DNA of 64,000 bases from Oxalobacter vibrioformis (GTDB taxonomy: Bacteria > Pseudomonadota > Gammaproteobacteria > Burkholderiales > Burkholderiaceae_D). Position 1 is the stretch's first letter. Every line of letters begins with the position of its first letter. This document shows, piece by piece, positions 36,676-45,595 of this stretch. The stretch is from NCBI RefSeq assembly GCF_027118995.1, contig NZ_CP098242.1:1488001-1552000 (forward strand), written 5' to 3'. The notes below the pieces were generated by a model that worked only from the letters and a program-made list of their open reading frames with translations, was not told the DNA's origin and ran no database searches. Made by a program: the position numbers and the translations under genes.

Positions 36676-38244
36676 ATGCGGAAATTTTGGCGGCTGTTGA
36701 CGATTTTTTTTGTCGCCGTACGATACGGACTTGATGATGTCATGCTGTCGAGCATGGGGCGTCCACGTTATTTCGTGCTGTTTCGTTATCTCTTTTTCTG
36801 GCGCAACCTGTCCATGCCGCGGGGCGCGAGGCTCCGCCTGGCGCTGGAAACGCTGGGGCCGATTTTCATCAAGCTGGGGCAGGCGCTTTCCACGCGTCCT
36901 GACCTGATGCCGGAAGATATTATTGCTGAACTGTCCCTGCTCCAGGACAGGGTTCCTCCTTTTGATTCAGACCTGGCTGTCAAGCAGATTACCGACTATC
37001 TTGGGGCGCCCCCGGAAGTGCTGTTTGCGCATTTTGACCGGACACCGGTCGCGTCTGCCTCGGTGGCGCAGGTGCATTTTGCCATTTTGCACAATGGAAC
37101 CGAGGTCGCCGTCAAGGTATTGCGGCCAAACATGCAAAGGCGGGTTGGCCGTGATATTGATCTGATGCGCTCGATTGCCAACTGGAGTGAAAGGCTCTGG
37201 GAAGATGCCCGCCGGCTGCGGCTTCGTGATGTGATTGATGAATTCGACAAGTCGCTTCAGGATGAACTGGATCTGATGCGGGAAGCGGCAAACTGCAGCC
37301 AGTTCAAGCGCAATTTCGCTGATTCTCCCCTGCTGATTGTGCCGGAGATTTACTGGGAATACTGTTCAAGTGGTGTTATGGTCATGGAGCGGGTGCGGGG
37401 CATCCCGGTTTCCCAGACAGACCGTCTGGTGGCAGAGGGCCTTGACCTGAAAAAACTGGCCGAAAACGGGGTGGAAATTTTCCTGACCCAGGTTTTCCGT
37501 GATGGTTTTTTTCATGCGGACATGCATCCCGGCAATATCTTTATTTCCGCGGAAATGCCGACCTATGGCCGTTATGTGGTGATTGATTTTGGTATTGTCG
37601 GTACACTGAATAATTTTGACAAGGCGTATCTGGCAGAAAATATCCTGGCTTTTTTCCATCATGATTACCGACGGGTGGCCGAAGCGCATATTGAATCAGG
37701 GTGGGCACCGAGAAATACCCGGGTCGAAGAGCTGGAGGCAGCGGTACGCACCTGTTGCGAGCCGATTTTTGACAAGCCGCTCAAGGATTTTTCACTGGGG
37801 CAGTTGCTGATGCGTCTTTTCCAGACCTCTCGCCGCTTCAATATTGAAATTCAGCCACAGCTGGTCATGCTTCAGAAAACCATGCTGAATATTGAAGGGC
37901 TGGGCCGACAGCTCGATCCGGATCTCGATTTGTGGAAAACCGCCAAACCGATTCTGGAAGAATGGATGAAAGAGCAGATCGGATTCAAGGGCATGGTCAA
38001 ACAGTTCAGGCAGGAAGCGGTGCGATATGGTCATATATTCCCGCAACTGCCGCGCCTGTTTCAGCAGGCCCTGATAAAGATCGCAGAACCCGATGCAGAA
38101 AAAGACGCGCTCTTAAAGCAGCTGGTGGCGGAACAGAAACGGACAAGGCGGCTGTTGAACGGCATCATTTATTTTGGATGCGGCCTGATGGCAGGGCTGT
38201 TGTGTCTTCGCTTTTTTGGTGGCTGGCGCGTATTGTTCTTCTGA
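36676..38244 (+). CDS. ubiB: Ubiquinone biosynthesis accessory kinase-like protein UbiB
   Basis: An atypical protein kinase-like ATPase that supports coenzyme Q synthesis at the membrane. The 522-residue protein has the family's '[14 protein letters not shown]' (about 72-86), '[11 protein letters not shown]' near 126, the invariant Lys in 'AVKVLRP' near 152, catalytic '[10 protein letters not shown]' near 285 and 'IDFGIVG' near 306. Two C-terminal hydrophobic helices near 494-520 anchor it. Its usual partner UbiJ is not found next to it. Confidence 0.95.
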   Translation: MRKFWRLLTIFFVAVRYGLDDVMLSSMGRPRYFVLFRYLFFWRNLSMPRGARLRLALETLGPIFIKLGQALSTRPDLMPEDIIAELSLLQDRVPPFDSDLAVKQITDYLGAPPEVLFAHFDRTPVASASVAQVHFAILHNGTEVAVKVLRPNMQRRVGRDIDLMRSIANWSERLWEDARRLRLRDVIDEFDKSLQDELDLMREAANCSQFKRNFADSPLLIVPEIYWEYCSSGVMVMERVRGIPVSQTDRLVAEGLDLKKLAENGVEIFLTQVFRDGFFHADMHPGNIFISAEMPTYGRYVVIDFGIVGTLNNFDKAYLAENILAFFHHDYRRVAEAHIESGWAPRNTRVEELEAAVRTCCEPIFDKPLKDFSLGQLLMRLFQTSRRFNIEIQPQLVMLQKTMLNIEGLGRQLDPDLDLWKTAKPILEEWMKEQIGFKGMVKQFRQEAVRYGHIFPQLPRLFQQALIKIAEPDAEKDALLKQLVAEQKRTRRLLNGIIYFGCGLMAGLLCLRFFGGWRVLFF

Positions 38245-38434
38245 TTCTTCCTTTCTTCGGGCCGTAGCAAAAATCGTCTCCCTGCCGGCTTTCCGGTTTC
38301 ATGCCTAACTCTTTAAAAAACAAGAGAAAAAATTCTCTTTGTGCCGGGCAAAAAAAATCACAAAAAACGGGTGGCTTGCCCTTATAATTGCGAATCTTTT
38401 TTTCCCTGGAAATTAAATTGCCTTTTTCGGTTGC
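38245..38434 (+). other. Intergenic region before the symporter
   Basis: The 190 bases after ubiB are rich in A runs. TATAAT at 38383-38388 is a possible -10 element but no matching -35 sits 16-18 bases upstream, and no hairpin terminator is clear. Nothing else was recognised. Confidence 0.35.
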
Positions 38435-39877
38435 ATGGACACGCTCATCTGGTTTGTTATTCTGTACTGGGTCATTTCTGTCGGCATCGGGATGTATGCC
38501 GCACGTTATGTCAGGAACTCCAAGGATTTCGCCGTTGCCGGCCGGTCGTTGCCCATGTCTGTTGTTACTGCAATGGTTTTTGCGACCTGGTTTGGTTCTG
38601 AAGCGGTTCTGGGTATTCCGGCCACTTTTGTCGAGGAAGGTCTTCGGGGTGTCATAGCTGATCCTTTCGGTTCCGCCTGCTGTCTGGTGCTGGTCGGCAT
38701 TCTTTTTGCACGGCGCCTGTACAGGATGAACCTCATGACCATCAGTGATTATTACCGTAACCGCTTTGGCCGTGTGGTTGAAGTGCTGGTGACCTTATGC
38801 ATTGTGGTGTCATACCTTGGATGGGTGGCTGCCCAGATCAAGGCGCTGGGCCTGGTATTCAATGTGGTGTCCGGGGGCTATATTTCCATGAACATCGGTA
38901 TGATTTTAGGGGCTGCCAGTGTACTGATTTATACCCTGATGGGCGGGATGTGGTCTGTTGCGATCACCGATTTTCTCCAGATGATCATTATCGTGGTTGG
39001 TATTGTCTATATCTGCTGGGAAGTATCCGGCATGGTAGGCGGTGCCCATGTGGTAATCCAGCATGCAGCCGAAGCGGGCAAGCTCAATATTTTCCCCAAG
39101 GCGGAGTTGCGGGATATTCTGTGGTTTTTTGCTGCCTGGTTTACGCTGATGTTCGGTTCCATGCCGCAACAGGATGTCTTTCAGCGGATTGCCTCATCGC
39201 GGAATGAAAAAATTGCCCGAAACGCCTCCATCGTGGGCGGCTGTCTGTATGTTCTTTTTGCCATGTTGCCCATGTTCCTGTGTTATTCGGCAACCCTGAT
39301 TGATCCGGCCATGACCGCGGATCTGATGGAAAAGGATTCCCAGTTGATTCTCCCCACCATGATCATGACGCACATGCCGGTCTTTGCCCAGATCATGTTT
39401 TTCGGCGCGCTGCTGTCTGCCATCAAGAGCTGTGCCAGCGCGACCCTGCTCGCGCCATCGGTCACTTTTTCTGAAAATGTGCTGAAGGGATTCATGCCCG
39501 GCATGAGTGACAAACAGTCCCTTTTCATGATGCGGATGGTTGTGCTGGTTTTTGCCGCAATTGTAACGGGCTTTGCCATGAGCACGGATTCCAGTATTTT
39601 CCAGATGGTTGAAAATGCTTATAAGGTCACACTGGTGGCAGCGTTTGTTCCCCTGATTTTCGGTTTTTACTGGAAACGGGCAAACAGCCGCGGGGCGCTT
39701 GTGTCCATGATTCTGGGATTGGCAACGTGGATCGCAATGGAACTGATTGATCCGGAGGGACTGATTCCGCCGCAATTACTGGGCCTGGCAATGTCGCTGG
39801 CCGGCATGATTGCCGGATCGCTCCTGTATAAACCGGTTGCTGAAGATATATCAGACTCCGGGCCGGTATCCGTATAA
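38435..39877 (+). CDS. Sodium:solute symporter family transporter
   Basis: A 480-residue integral membrane protein with about 12-13 hydrophobic helices. The N-terminal 'DFAVAGRSLPMSV' (about 29-41) and 'FGSEAVLGIPATF' (about 52-66), then 'ISDYYRNRFG' near 102, are SSS-family (PutP/PanF-like) features. 'MFGSMPQQDVFQRIASSRNEK' (in two parts) near 240-260 is also typical. Substrate is unknown: proline, pantothenate, sugars, urea and carboxylates are all carried by family members. It stands alone between ubiB and the FmdB-like gene. Confidence 0.88.
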   Translation: MDTLIWFVILYWVISVGIGMYAARYVRNSKDFAVAGRSLPMSVVTAMVFATWFGSEAVLGIPATFVEEGLRGVIADPFGSACCLVLVGILFARRLYRMNLMTISDYYRNRFGRVVEVLVTLCIVVSYLGWVAAQIKALGLVFNVVSGGYISMNIGMILGAASVLIYTLMGGMWSVAITDFLQMIIIVVGIVYICWEVSGMVGGAHVVIQHAAEAGKLNIFPKAELRDILWFFAAWFTLMFGSMPQQDVFQRIASSRNEKIARNASIVGGCLYVLFAMLPMFLCYSATLIDPAMTADLMEKDSQLILPTMIMTHMPVFAQIMFFGALLSAIKSCASATLLAPSVTFSENVLKGFMPGMSDKQSLFMMRMVVLVFAAIVTGFAMSTDSSIFQMVENAYKVTLVAAFVPLIFGFYWKRANSRGALVSMILGLATWIAMELIDPEGLIPPQLLGLAMSLAGMIAGSLLYKPVAEDISDSGPVSV

Positions 39878-39932
39878 ATATGAAAAGAAACGATTTATAA
39901 TAAAAAGTTTCCGGATTTATTGGAGTAATGAT

Positions 39933-40154
39933 ATGCCTATTTATGCTTATCGCTGTGAAGCATGCGGTCATGCAAAGGATGTGCTGCAAAAACTTTCTGA
40001 CGCCCCGCTCAAGGAATGTCCTTCCTGCGGCAAGGACAGTTTCAAAAAACAGCTGACAGCCGCCAGTGTCAATACCGGCGCAGCAGGAACATCTGCCGGC
40101 TTTGCCTCTCCGTGCTCGGGATGCCCCATCGGACATAACGGTCCTTGCGGTTGA
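39933..40154 (+). CDS. FmdB-like zinc-ribbon protein
   Basis: A 73-residue protein from ATG 39933, with GGAG upstream. Cys8-x2-Cys11 ('CEACG') and Cys-x2-Cys ('CPSCG', about 29-33) form the FmdB/CxxC_CxxC zinc ribbon. 'MPIYAYRCEACGH' is the normal start. A second, extra Cys-rich tail ('CSGCPIGHNGPCG') follows. It may act as a small DNA-binding or metal-sensing protein; function is unproven. It precedes aspS as in many Burkholderiales, but without the DUF502 gene often found between them. Confidence 0.85.
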   Translation: MPIYAYRCEACGHAKDVLQKLSDAPLKECPSCGKDSFKKQLTAASVNTGAAGTSAGFASPCSGCPIGHNGPCG

Positions 40155-40233
40155 ACATGCTTTTTTCTGACAGCGCAGAGAAATGACGCGCTGCTGTGTT
40201 GGCGGCAACGGCTTTTGCCCTGTGCTTTTTTTC

Positions 40234-40263
40234 CGGTTCTGTCGCCTGGGCAGAACCGTTTTT
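40234..40263 (+). terminator. Terminator before aspS
   Basis: CGGTTCTG (40234-40241), loop TCGCCTGGG, CAGAACCG (40251-40258), then TTTTT. Ends the FmdB-like transcript. Confidence 0.8.
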
Positions 40264-40304
40264 ATCACTGAATCAATAACCGATTAATTTTTAGGCAAAA
40301 CAAC

Positions 40305-42122
40305 ATGTCGATGCGAACAAACTATTGCGGCCTTACAACAGAAGCACTTATGGGACAGACCGTCAGTCTTTGTGGCTGGGTACACAGAAGGCGGGATCAT
40401 GGCGGGATTATTTTCATCGATCTGCGTGACCGCGAGGGGTTGGTTCAGGTCGTGTGTGATCCGGATCGTCCTGGCGTTTTTGCCGTTGCAGAATCCATTC
40501 GTAACGAGTACTGCATCCGTGTGACCGGTACGGTGCGTGAGCGGCCGGAAGGCACCATTAATCCGAATCTGACATCGGGAAAAGTGGAAGTGTTCTGTGA
40601 AGCGCTGGAAATTCTGAATGCCTCGGTGACGCCGCCTTTTATGCTGGACGATGAGCATCTTTCCGAGACAACCCGCCTGACACATCGCGTGCTGGATTTG
40701 CGTCGTGCACCCATGCAGCACAACCTGCGCCTCAGGTACAAGGTCACGATGGAGGTTCGCAAGTTCCTCGATGAAAACGGCTTTATTGATATTGAAACCC
40801 CGATGCTGACCCGCTCCACCCCGGAAGGTGCGCGGGATTACCTGGTTCCTTCCCGGGTAAATGCCGGTGAATTTTATGCGTTGCCCCAATCTCCCCAGCT
40901 TTTCAAGCAGCTTCTGATGGTCTCCGGTTTTGACCGTTACTACCAGATCACCAAGTGTTTCCGTGATGAGGATCTGCGTGCAGACCGTCAGCCGGAATTC
41001 ACGCAGATCGACTGCGAAACATCTTTCATGAATGAACAGGAAATCCGCGATCTGTTTGAAAACATGCTGCGCGTGGTTTTCAAAAATGCCATTGATACCG
41101 AATTGCCATCGCCTTTCCCGGTGATGCCACATAGGGAAGTCATGGCGCGTTATGGCTCGGACAAGCCGGATTTGCGTGTCAGGCTGGAACTGACCGAGCT
41201 TACGGATGTGATGAAAAACGTGGAGTTCAAGGTATTCAGTTCTGCGGCCAATATGGCCAATGGCCGGGTGGTTGCGCTTCTGGTGCCGGGTGGCGCCAAA
41301 GAGGGCTCGGGCATGCCGCGTTCAGAAATTGATGCCTATACCCAGTTTGTTGCGATTTATGGCGCCAAGGGGTTGGCCTACATCCGTGTCAATGATAAGG
41401 AAAAAGGCAGTAGCGGCCTGCAGTCACCTATCGTGAAAAATCTGAGTGATGAGGCGCTGACACAAATCCTGGAGCGTACCGGTGCGCAAAATGGCGACCT
41501 GATTTTCTTTGGCGCTGACAAGGCCCGTGTCGTTAACGATGCGATGGGTGCATTGCGTGTCAAAATCGGTCACTCTGAATTCGGGCAGAAGAATGGCCTG
41601 CTTGAAGAAGGCTGGAAACCGCTGTGGGTGGTTGATTTCCCGATGTTTGAGCATGACGAGGAAGCCAATCGCTGGGCCGCCGTTCACCATCCGTTTACTT
41701 CGCCAAAAGACGGGCATGAAGACTACCTGGAAACCGACCCGGGCCGTTGCCTGGCAAAGGCATACGATATGGTGTTGAATGGCTGGGAACTCGGTGGCGG
41801 TTCTGTCCGTATTCACAAACAGGATATCCAGACCAAGGTTTTCCGTGCCCTGAAAATTGATGACGAAGAAGCGCGTGAAAAATTCAGCTTCCTTCTGGAT
41901 GCGTTGCAGTATGGCGCGCCACCGCATGGCGGGCTGGCTTTCGGGCTTGACCGGATTGTGACGCTCATGACAGGTTCCGAGTCCATCCGTGATGTGATCG
42001 CATTCCCGAAAACCCAACGGGCACAGGATCTGCTGACACAGGCACCATCACCGGTGAATGAGCGCCAGCTTCAGGAATTGCATATTCGCCTGCGCAAGAC
42101 GGAGCAGCCCAAAACGGCCTGA
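40305..42122 (+). CDS. aspS: Aspartyl-tRNA synthetase, bacterial type
   Basis: Charges tRNA-Asp, a class II synthetase. The 605-residue protein has the OB-fold anticodon-binding domain in the first 110 residues ('[22 protein letters not shown]', in two parts), motif 2 '[18 protein letters not shown]' near 217-234, a bacterial GAD insertion domain from about 290 to 420 and motif 3 '[15 protein letters not shown]' near 545. Length is normal for the bacterial form. Discriminating versus non-discriminating activity cannot be read reliably here. Confidence 0.96.
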   Translation: MSMRTNYCGLTTEALMGQTVSLCGWVHRRRDHGGIIFIDLRDREGLVQVVCDPDRPGVFAVAESIRNEYCIRVTGTVRERPEGTINPNLTSGKVEVFCEALEILNASVTPPFMLDDEHLSETTRLTHRVLDLRRAPMQHNLRLRYKVTMEVRKFLDENGFIDIETPMLTRSTPEGARDYLVPSRVNAGEFYALPQSPQLFKQLLMVSGFDRYYQITKCFRDEDLRADRQPEFTQIDCETSFMNEQEIRDLFENMLRVVFKNAIDTELPSPFPVMPHREVMARYGSDKPDLRVRLELTELTDVMKNVEFKVFSSAANMANGRVVALLVPGGAKEGSGMPRSEIDAYTQFVAIYGAKGLAYIRVNDKEKGSSGLQSPIVKNLSDEALTQILERTGAQNGDLIFFGADKARVVNDAMGALRVKIGHSEFGQKNGLLEEGWKPLWVVDFPMFEHDEEANRWAAVHHPFTSPKDGHEDYLETDPGRCLAKAYDMVLNGWELGGGSVRIHKQDIQTKVFRALKIDDEEAREKFSFLLDALQYGAPPHGGLAFGLDRIVTLMTGSESIRDVIAFPKTQRAQDLLTQAPSPVNERQLQELHIRLRKTEQPKTA

Positions 42123-42130
42123 ACGGGAAA

Positions 42131-42637
42131 GTGACTGTCGGACGGATTGTCTTGAAAACATACAAAATACCCGAATCTGTCCTCGTTGTGATTTACACCA
42201 GCGAGCGGGATGTCCTCCTGATTGAGCGGGCGGATAATCCCGGATTCTGGCAGTCGGTAACCGGTTCACGGGCAACACAGGAAGAAACACTTGTTGAAAC
42301 AGCAATCAGGGAAGTCGGGGAGGAGACTGGTATTCGGGTTATTCCTGCGCTTTCTGGTAGTGCTTTGCCGGACAATGTGATTCTGCAGGAAAATCTCCAT
42401 GACTGGCACATGACCAATCGTTATGAGATTTATCCTGCCTGGCGTCATCGCTTTGCGCCAGGTGTCACGATGAATACGGAGCATGTTTTCGGGTTGTGTG
42501 TGCCAAAGGATATTCCTGTTCGGCTTGAGCCGCGCGAGCATCTGCAGTATGCCTGGCTTGACTGGCTTGACGCGGCTGACAGATGCTTTTCCGCTTCTAA
42601 TGCCGAGGCTATCCTACAGCTGTCGCAAAGGGGATAA
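42131..42637 (+). CDS. nudB: Dihydroneopterin triphosphate diphosphatase (Nudix)
   Basis: Removes pyrophosphate from dihydroneopterin triphosphate in folate synthesis. The 168-residue protein has the Nudix box spanning residues about 38-60: G-x5-E-x7-REVGEETG. 'RADNPGFWQSVTGS' before it is the NudB-type sequence, and it lies right after aspS, as nudB often does in proteobacteria. Start is GTG 42131, eight bases after the aspS stop. Other Nudix substrates cannot be excluded. It gives the folate pathway a link with the PABA genes at 56-59 kb. Confidence 0.85.
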   Translation: MTVGRIVLKTYKIPESVLVVIYTSERDVLLIERADNPGFWQSVTGSRATQEETLVETAIREVGEETGIRVIPALSGSALPDNVILQENLHDWHMTNRYEIYPAWRHRFAPGVTMNTEHVFGLCVPKDIPVRLEPREHLQYAWLDWLDAADRCFSASNAEAILQLSQRG

Positions 42638-42650
42638 TCACAACAGCATT

Positions 42651-42690
42651 AAAAAAGCCGGACATTATGATATGTCCGGCTTTTCTTTTT
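42651..42690. terminator. Bidirectional terminator between nudB and the parvulin gene
   Basis: AAAAGCCGGACAT (42653-42665) and ATGTCCGGCTTTT (42672-42684) form a perfect 13-base stem with loop TATGAT and T runs on both strands. Confidence 0.9.
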
Positions 42691-42703
42691 TAATGGATTT
42701 TGC

Positions 42704-43480
42704 TTATTTGACTTTTGCCTTGGCACGCAACGTCTGGGTATAAGCCTCCCATTTCTGCTCCTGGATGCGCTGGGTAATGCCGGGCCTGGCTTCTTCCAGC
42801 GTCGGGAAAGTCAGTTCCCGGGTATCTTCGACCATGATGATGTGGTAGCCGAAGTTGGTTTGTACCGGCTCCTGGGAAAACTCGCCTTTTTTCAGCTTGA
42901 CGAGTGCCTGCGCAAAGGGATCGACGTACACATTGGGGGCGCTCCATCCCAGATCGCCACCCCTTGCCGCTGTAGGGGTATCGGTGGATTTTTCCTTGGC
43001 GATTTCCTTAAACTTGCCGCCGCTTTTCAGCTGCTCAATGATGGTTTTTGCTTCGTCTTCCGAAGCGACCAGGATATGGCTGACCTGATATTCCGTATTA
43101 CCGGCCTGGGCCTTCAACTGGTCATAGGTTTTTTTGACGTCGGCATCACTGACCGGATTTTTGCTGACAAAGTCACTCATCAGGGCGCGAACCAGAATAT
43201 TTCTGCGGGTGACTTCCATCTGGGTTTTTACTGCGGGTATGGCCCCCATTTTTTTCTTTTCGGCTTCCTGCACCAGGATTTCACGCATGATCAGGTTTTC
43301 TTTTATGCCTGCACGCAGTTCCGGGGTGTCCTGCTGTCCCTGCTGGACCACTTCACTGACAATGGCATTCACATGTGACGCCGGGATGGGTTTTCCGTTG
43401 ACGACAGCGGCATTTTGTGCAAATGCCGGTAAACTGAGCGCTGCGATTAGTAAAAGCAGGATTCTGGTTGTTTTTTTCAT
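42704..43480 (-). CDS. Periplasmic parvulin-type peptidyl-prolyl isomerase
   Basis: From ATG 43480, which has AGGA upstream, the protein has 258 residues. A signal peptide (about 1-21, ending 'PAFA') is followed by a SurA/PrsA-like N-terminal helical domain. The PpiC domain is at about 130-225, with 'VSHILVASEDEAKTI', 'ARGGDLGWSAPNVYVDPFAQ' and 'VQTNFGYHIIMVED'. It should act in the periplasm on folding outer-membrane or secreted proteins. Longer upstream starts would give an N terminus without a signal. It is divergent from the peptide-binding protein gene. Confidence 0.92.
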   Translation of the reverse strand: MKKTTRILLLLIAALSLPAFAQNAAVVNGKPIPASHVNAIVSEVVQQGQQDTPELRAGIKENLIMREILVQEAEKKKMGAIPAVKTQMEVTRRNILVRALMSDFVSKNPVSDADVKKTYDQLKAQAGNTEYQVSHILVASEDEAKTIIEQLKSGGKFKEIAKEKSTDTPTAARGGDLGWSAPNVYVDPFAQALVKLKKGEFSQEPVQTNFGYHIIMVEDTRELTFPTLEEARPGITQRIQEQKWEAYTQTLRAKAKVK

Positions 43481-43516
43481 GAGTTGCGTCCTGTTAAATA
43501 AGATCAGACCGTCGCG

Positions 43517-43564
43517 TTTTGTCCGGTCACCTGTGGGTTGTTCAATACAGTCAGACGGACAAAA
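43517..43564. repeat. Inverted repeat in the divergent region before the peptide operon
   Basis: TTTTGTCCG (43517-43525) and CGGACAAAA (43556-43564) are perfect nine-base inverted arms 30 bases apart, with near-match flanks (GCG and TGC). It lies between the parvulin gene and the binding-protein gene. Possible operator or mRNA hairpin. Confidence 0.35.
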
Positions 43565-43705
43565 TGTGCCGTCATTTTTCCTGAAATATTGCTTACGGCA
43601 CAGTAGCATATTCTATATTCAAAAGCGAATGATGGAACAGGTGCTGGGATTTTTTCTCAACTATCGATAAGCTTTATCAAAAGAAAACGAAAGGTGCCGG
43701 ATGCA

Positions 43706-45520
43706 ATGAAAACAGATAACCGGAAAATGAAACGGGCATGGTGCGCATTGTTGGTCATGATGCTGGCATGTCTTGTCAGCATGCCATCTGATGCGGCTGA
43801 TCCGGACAAGGTCTTGCGCTATGTTTTCCCGGCGCCGGAAACCGGATTTGATCCTGCCGTTGCCCATGACCTTTATTCTTCACAGGTTATCCGGTCCATT
43901 TGCGAGCCGCTTTATACCTATGACTATCTGGCAAGACCCGCCAGGCTGGTTCCGCTGACGGCAGATGGCATGCCGGAGATCAGTGATGGCGGAAAAATCT
44001 ATACAGTACGCGTGAAAAAAGGGATTTTTTTCGCCAGTGATGCGGCATTCAACGGAAAGCCCCGCGAACTGGCAGCGGCTGATTTTGCCTATGCCATCAA
44101 GCGCCTGGCTGACCCCACGGTCCGGTCAGCCTGGGGCTGGCTCGTTGAGGACAAGGTTGCCGGATTGTCGGCGTGGGCAAAAATGACCGGCCGTTCGGGC
44201 CGCCCGGATTACAGCCGGCCGGTAAAAGGGCTTGAAATTGTTGATCGTTATACCCTGCGCATACGCTTAAACAAGCCGGACTACAACTTCACCCACATCC
44301 TGGCGCATTACCCCACCTGTGCCATGGCGCGGGAGGTCGTGGAAAAGTACGGGGATGCCAGTACCCACGTCATGGCCAACCCCGTAGGTACCGGTGCCTA
44401 TACCCTGGATCAATGGAAACGGGGGTCCCGTATTGTTCTGGTGGCCAATCCGGACTTCCGGGGTTTTATCTGGGATTTTGCGGCAGGAAGTGATCCGGAA
44501 AATTTTCGTATTGTGGAAAAGATGAGGGGAAAATCCATGCCGCAGATCGGCCGGGTGGAAATCAGTGTGATTCCGGAAGATCAGTCGCGCTGGCTGGCTT
44601 TTCAAAGCGCCGAAGTGGATATGTTCAATCTGGATGGTCCGCTGGCACCCAAAGCGCTGGCTGAGGGACGTCTGCGACCGGAACTTGTGGCCAAAGGCAT
44701 TCAGTTGTCACGCACGATTGATGCCGAACTGAGTCATTATTATTTCAACATGCAAAACCCGGTACTGGGGGGGATGGAAAAGGAAAAAATTGCATTGCGC
44801 CGCGCAATAGCCATGGCGCACAATGTGGATGAGGAGATCCGGGTGGTCTGGAACGGGGAAGCCATTCCGCTTGAATACCCCATACCGCCAGGGGTAGTGG
44901 GGCATGACCCGGACTATAAAAGCAGCGTCAGATATGAACCGGCGGTAGCCAATGCCCTGTTGGACCGTTTTGGCTATACGCGGGGGAAAGACGGCTGGCG
45001 TATACAGCCGGACGGCTCCCCCCTGGAAATTGTTTTATCGGCAAGGGCGGACTCTACCGGGCAGCAGCAGAGTGAGATGTGGAAAAAGACATTTGATTCG
45101 CTGGGCATCCGGATGAAAAGCGACAAGCGGCTTTTTCCTGATCTGCTCAAAGCGGAAAAACAGTGCCAGTTGATGATGCGGACCAGCCCGTGGATTGCGG
45201 ATTATCCGGATGGGGATAATTTCATGCAGCTTTTTTACGGCCCGCATGTTGGCCAGAGCAACAATGGCTGCATGAAAATTCCCGAGTTTGACGCCCTGTA
45301 CGAACAATCGGTTACGCTGCCCGATGGTGAGGAACGCAATCTCCTTTATCATAAAATGGCCCGTATCCTGGAAGTGTATGCGCCGACCCGGATCGGGTAT
45401 GCCCGCTATCGCAATATGCTGCTTCAGCCTTATATCATCGGTTACAAAAAACATCCGGTCATGCACAGTGAATGGATTTATATTGATATGGATAAAAAGG
45501 AGAAACAGGCCCGGAAGTAA
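43706..45520 (+). CDS. Peptide ABC transporter substrate-binding protein (family 5)
   Basis: The binding protein of the uptake operon. From ATG 43706 it has 604 residues; GTG 43694 and ATG 43727 are also possible. A signal peptide ends near 'SDAADP'. The family 5 pattern is visible: 'YVFPAPETGFDPAVAHDLYS', 'SQVIRSICEPLYTYD' near 53, 'FAYAIKRLADPTVRS' near 130 and 'NPVGTGAYTLDQW' near 230. It would deliver peptides, or possibly other ligands such as nickel or haem, to the permeases downstream. The size is at the upper end for the family. Confidence 0.88.
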   Translation: MKTDNRKMKRAWCALLVMMLACLVSMPSDAADPDKVLRYVFPAPETGFDPAVAHDLYSSQVIRSICEPLYTYDYLARPARLVPLTADGMPEISDGGKIYTVRVKKGIFFASDAAFNGKPRELAAADFAYAIKRLADPTVRSAWGWLVEDKVAGLSAWAKMTGRSGRPDYSRPVKGLEIVDRYTLRIRLNKPDYNFTHILAHYPTCAMAREVVEKYGDASTHVMANPVGTGAYTLDQWKRGSRIVLVANPDFRGFIWDFAAGSDPENFRIVEKMRGKSMPQIGRVEISVIPEDQSRWLAFQSAEVDMFNLDGPLAPKALAEGRLRPELVAKGIQLSRTIDAELSHYYFNMQNPVLGGMEKEKIALRRAIAMAHNVDEEIRVVWNGEAIPLEYPIPPGVVGHDPDYKSSVRYEPAVANALLDRFGYTRGKDGWRIQPDGSPLEIVLSARADSTGQQQSEMWKKTFDSLGIRMKSDKRLFPDLLKAEKQCQLMMRTSPWIADYPDGDNFMQLFYGPHVGQSNNGCMKIPEFDALYEQSVTLPDGEERNLLYHKMARILEVYAPTRIGYARYRNMLLQPYIIGYKKHPVMHSEWIYIDMDKKEKQARK

Positions 45521-45595
45521 CAAAGTCTTGGCGTGACTTAAACGCAACCGGGGCGTTTCCCTTTAAAATCGGTTGTTTGATATGCAACCCGAGAA

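Noticed and set aside
40284..41132. Long open frame opposite aspS
   Set aside because: Overlaps the catalytic part of aspS in antisense; residues are His- and Arg-rich as expected for a shadow.
43706..45520. Lipoprotein anchoring of the peptide-binding protein
   Set aside because: The 'MLAC' in the signal does not fit the lipobox well; a normal signal-peptidase I site downstream is more likely.
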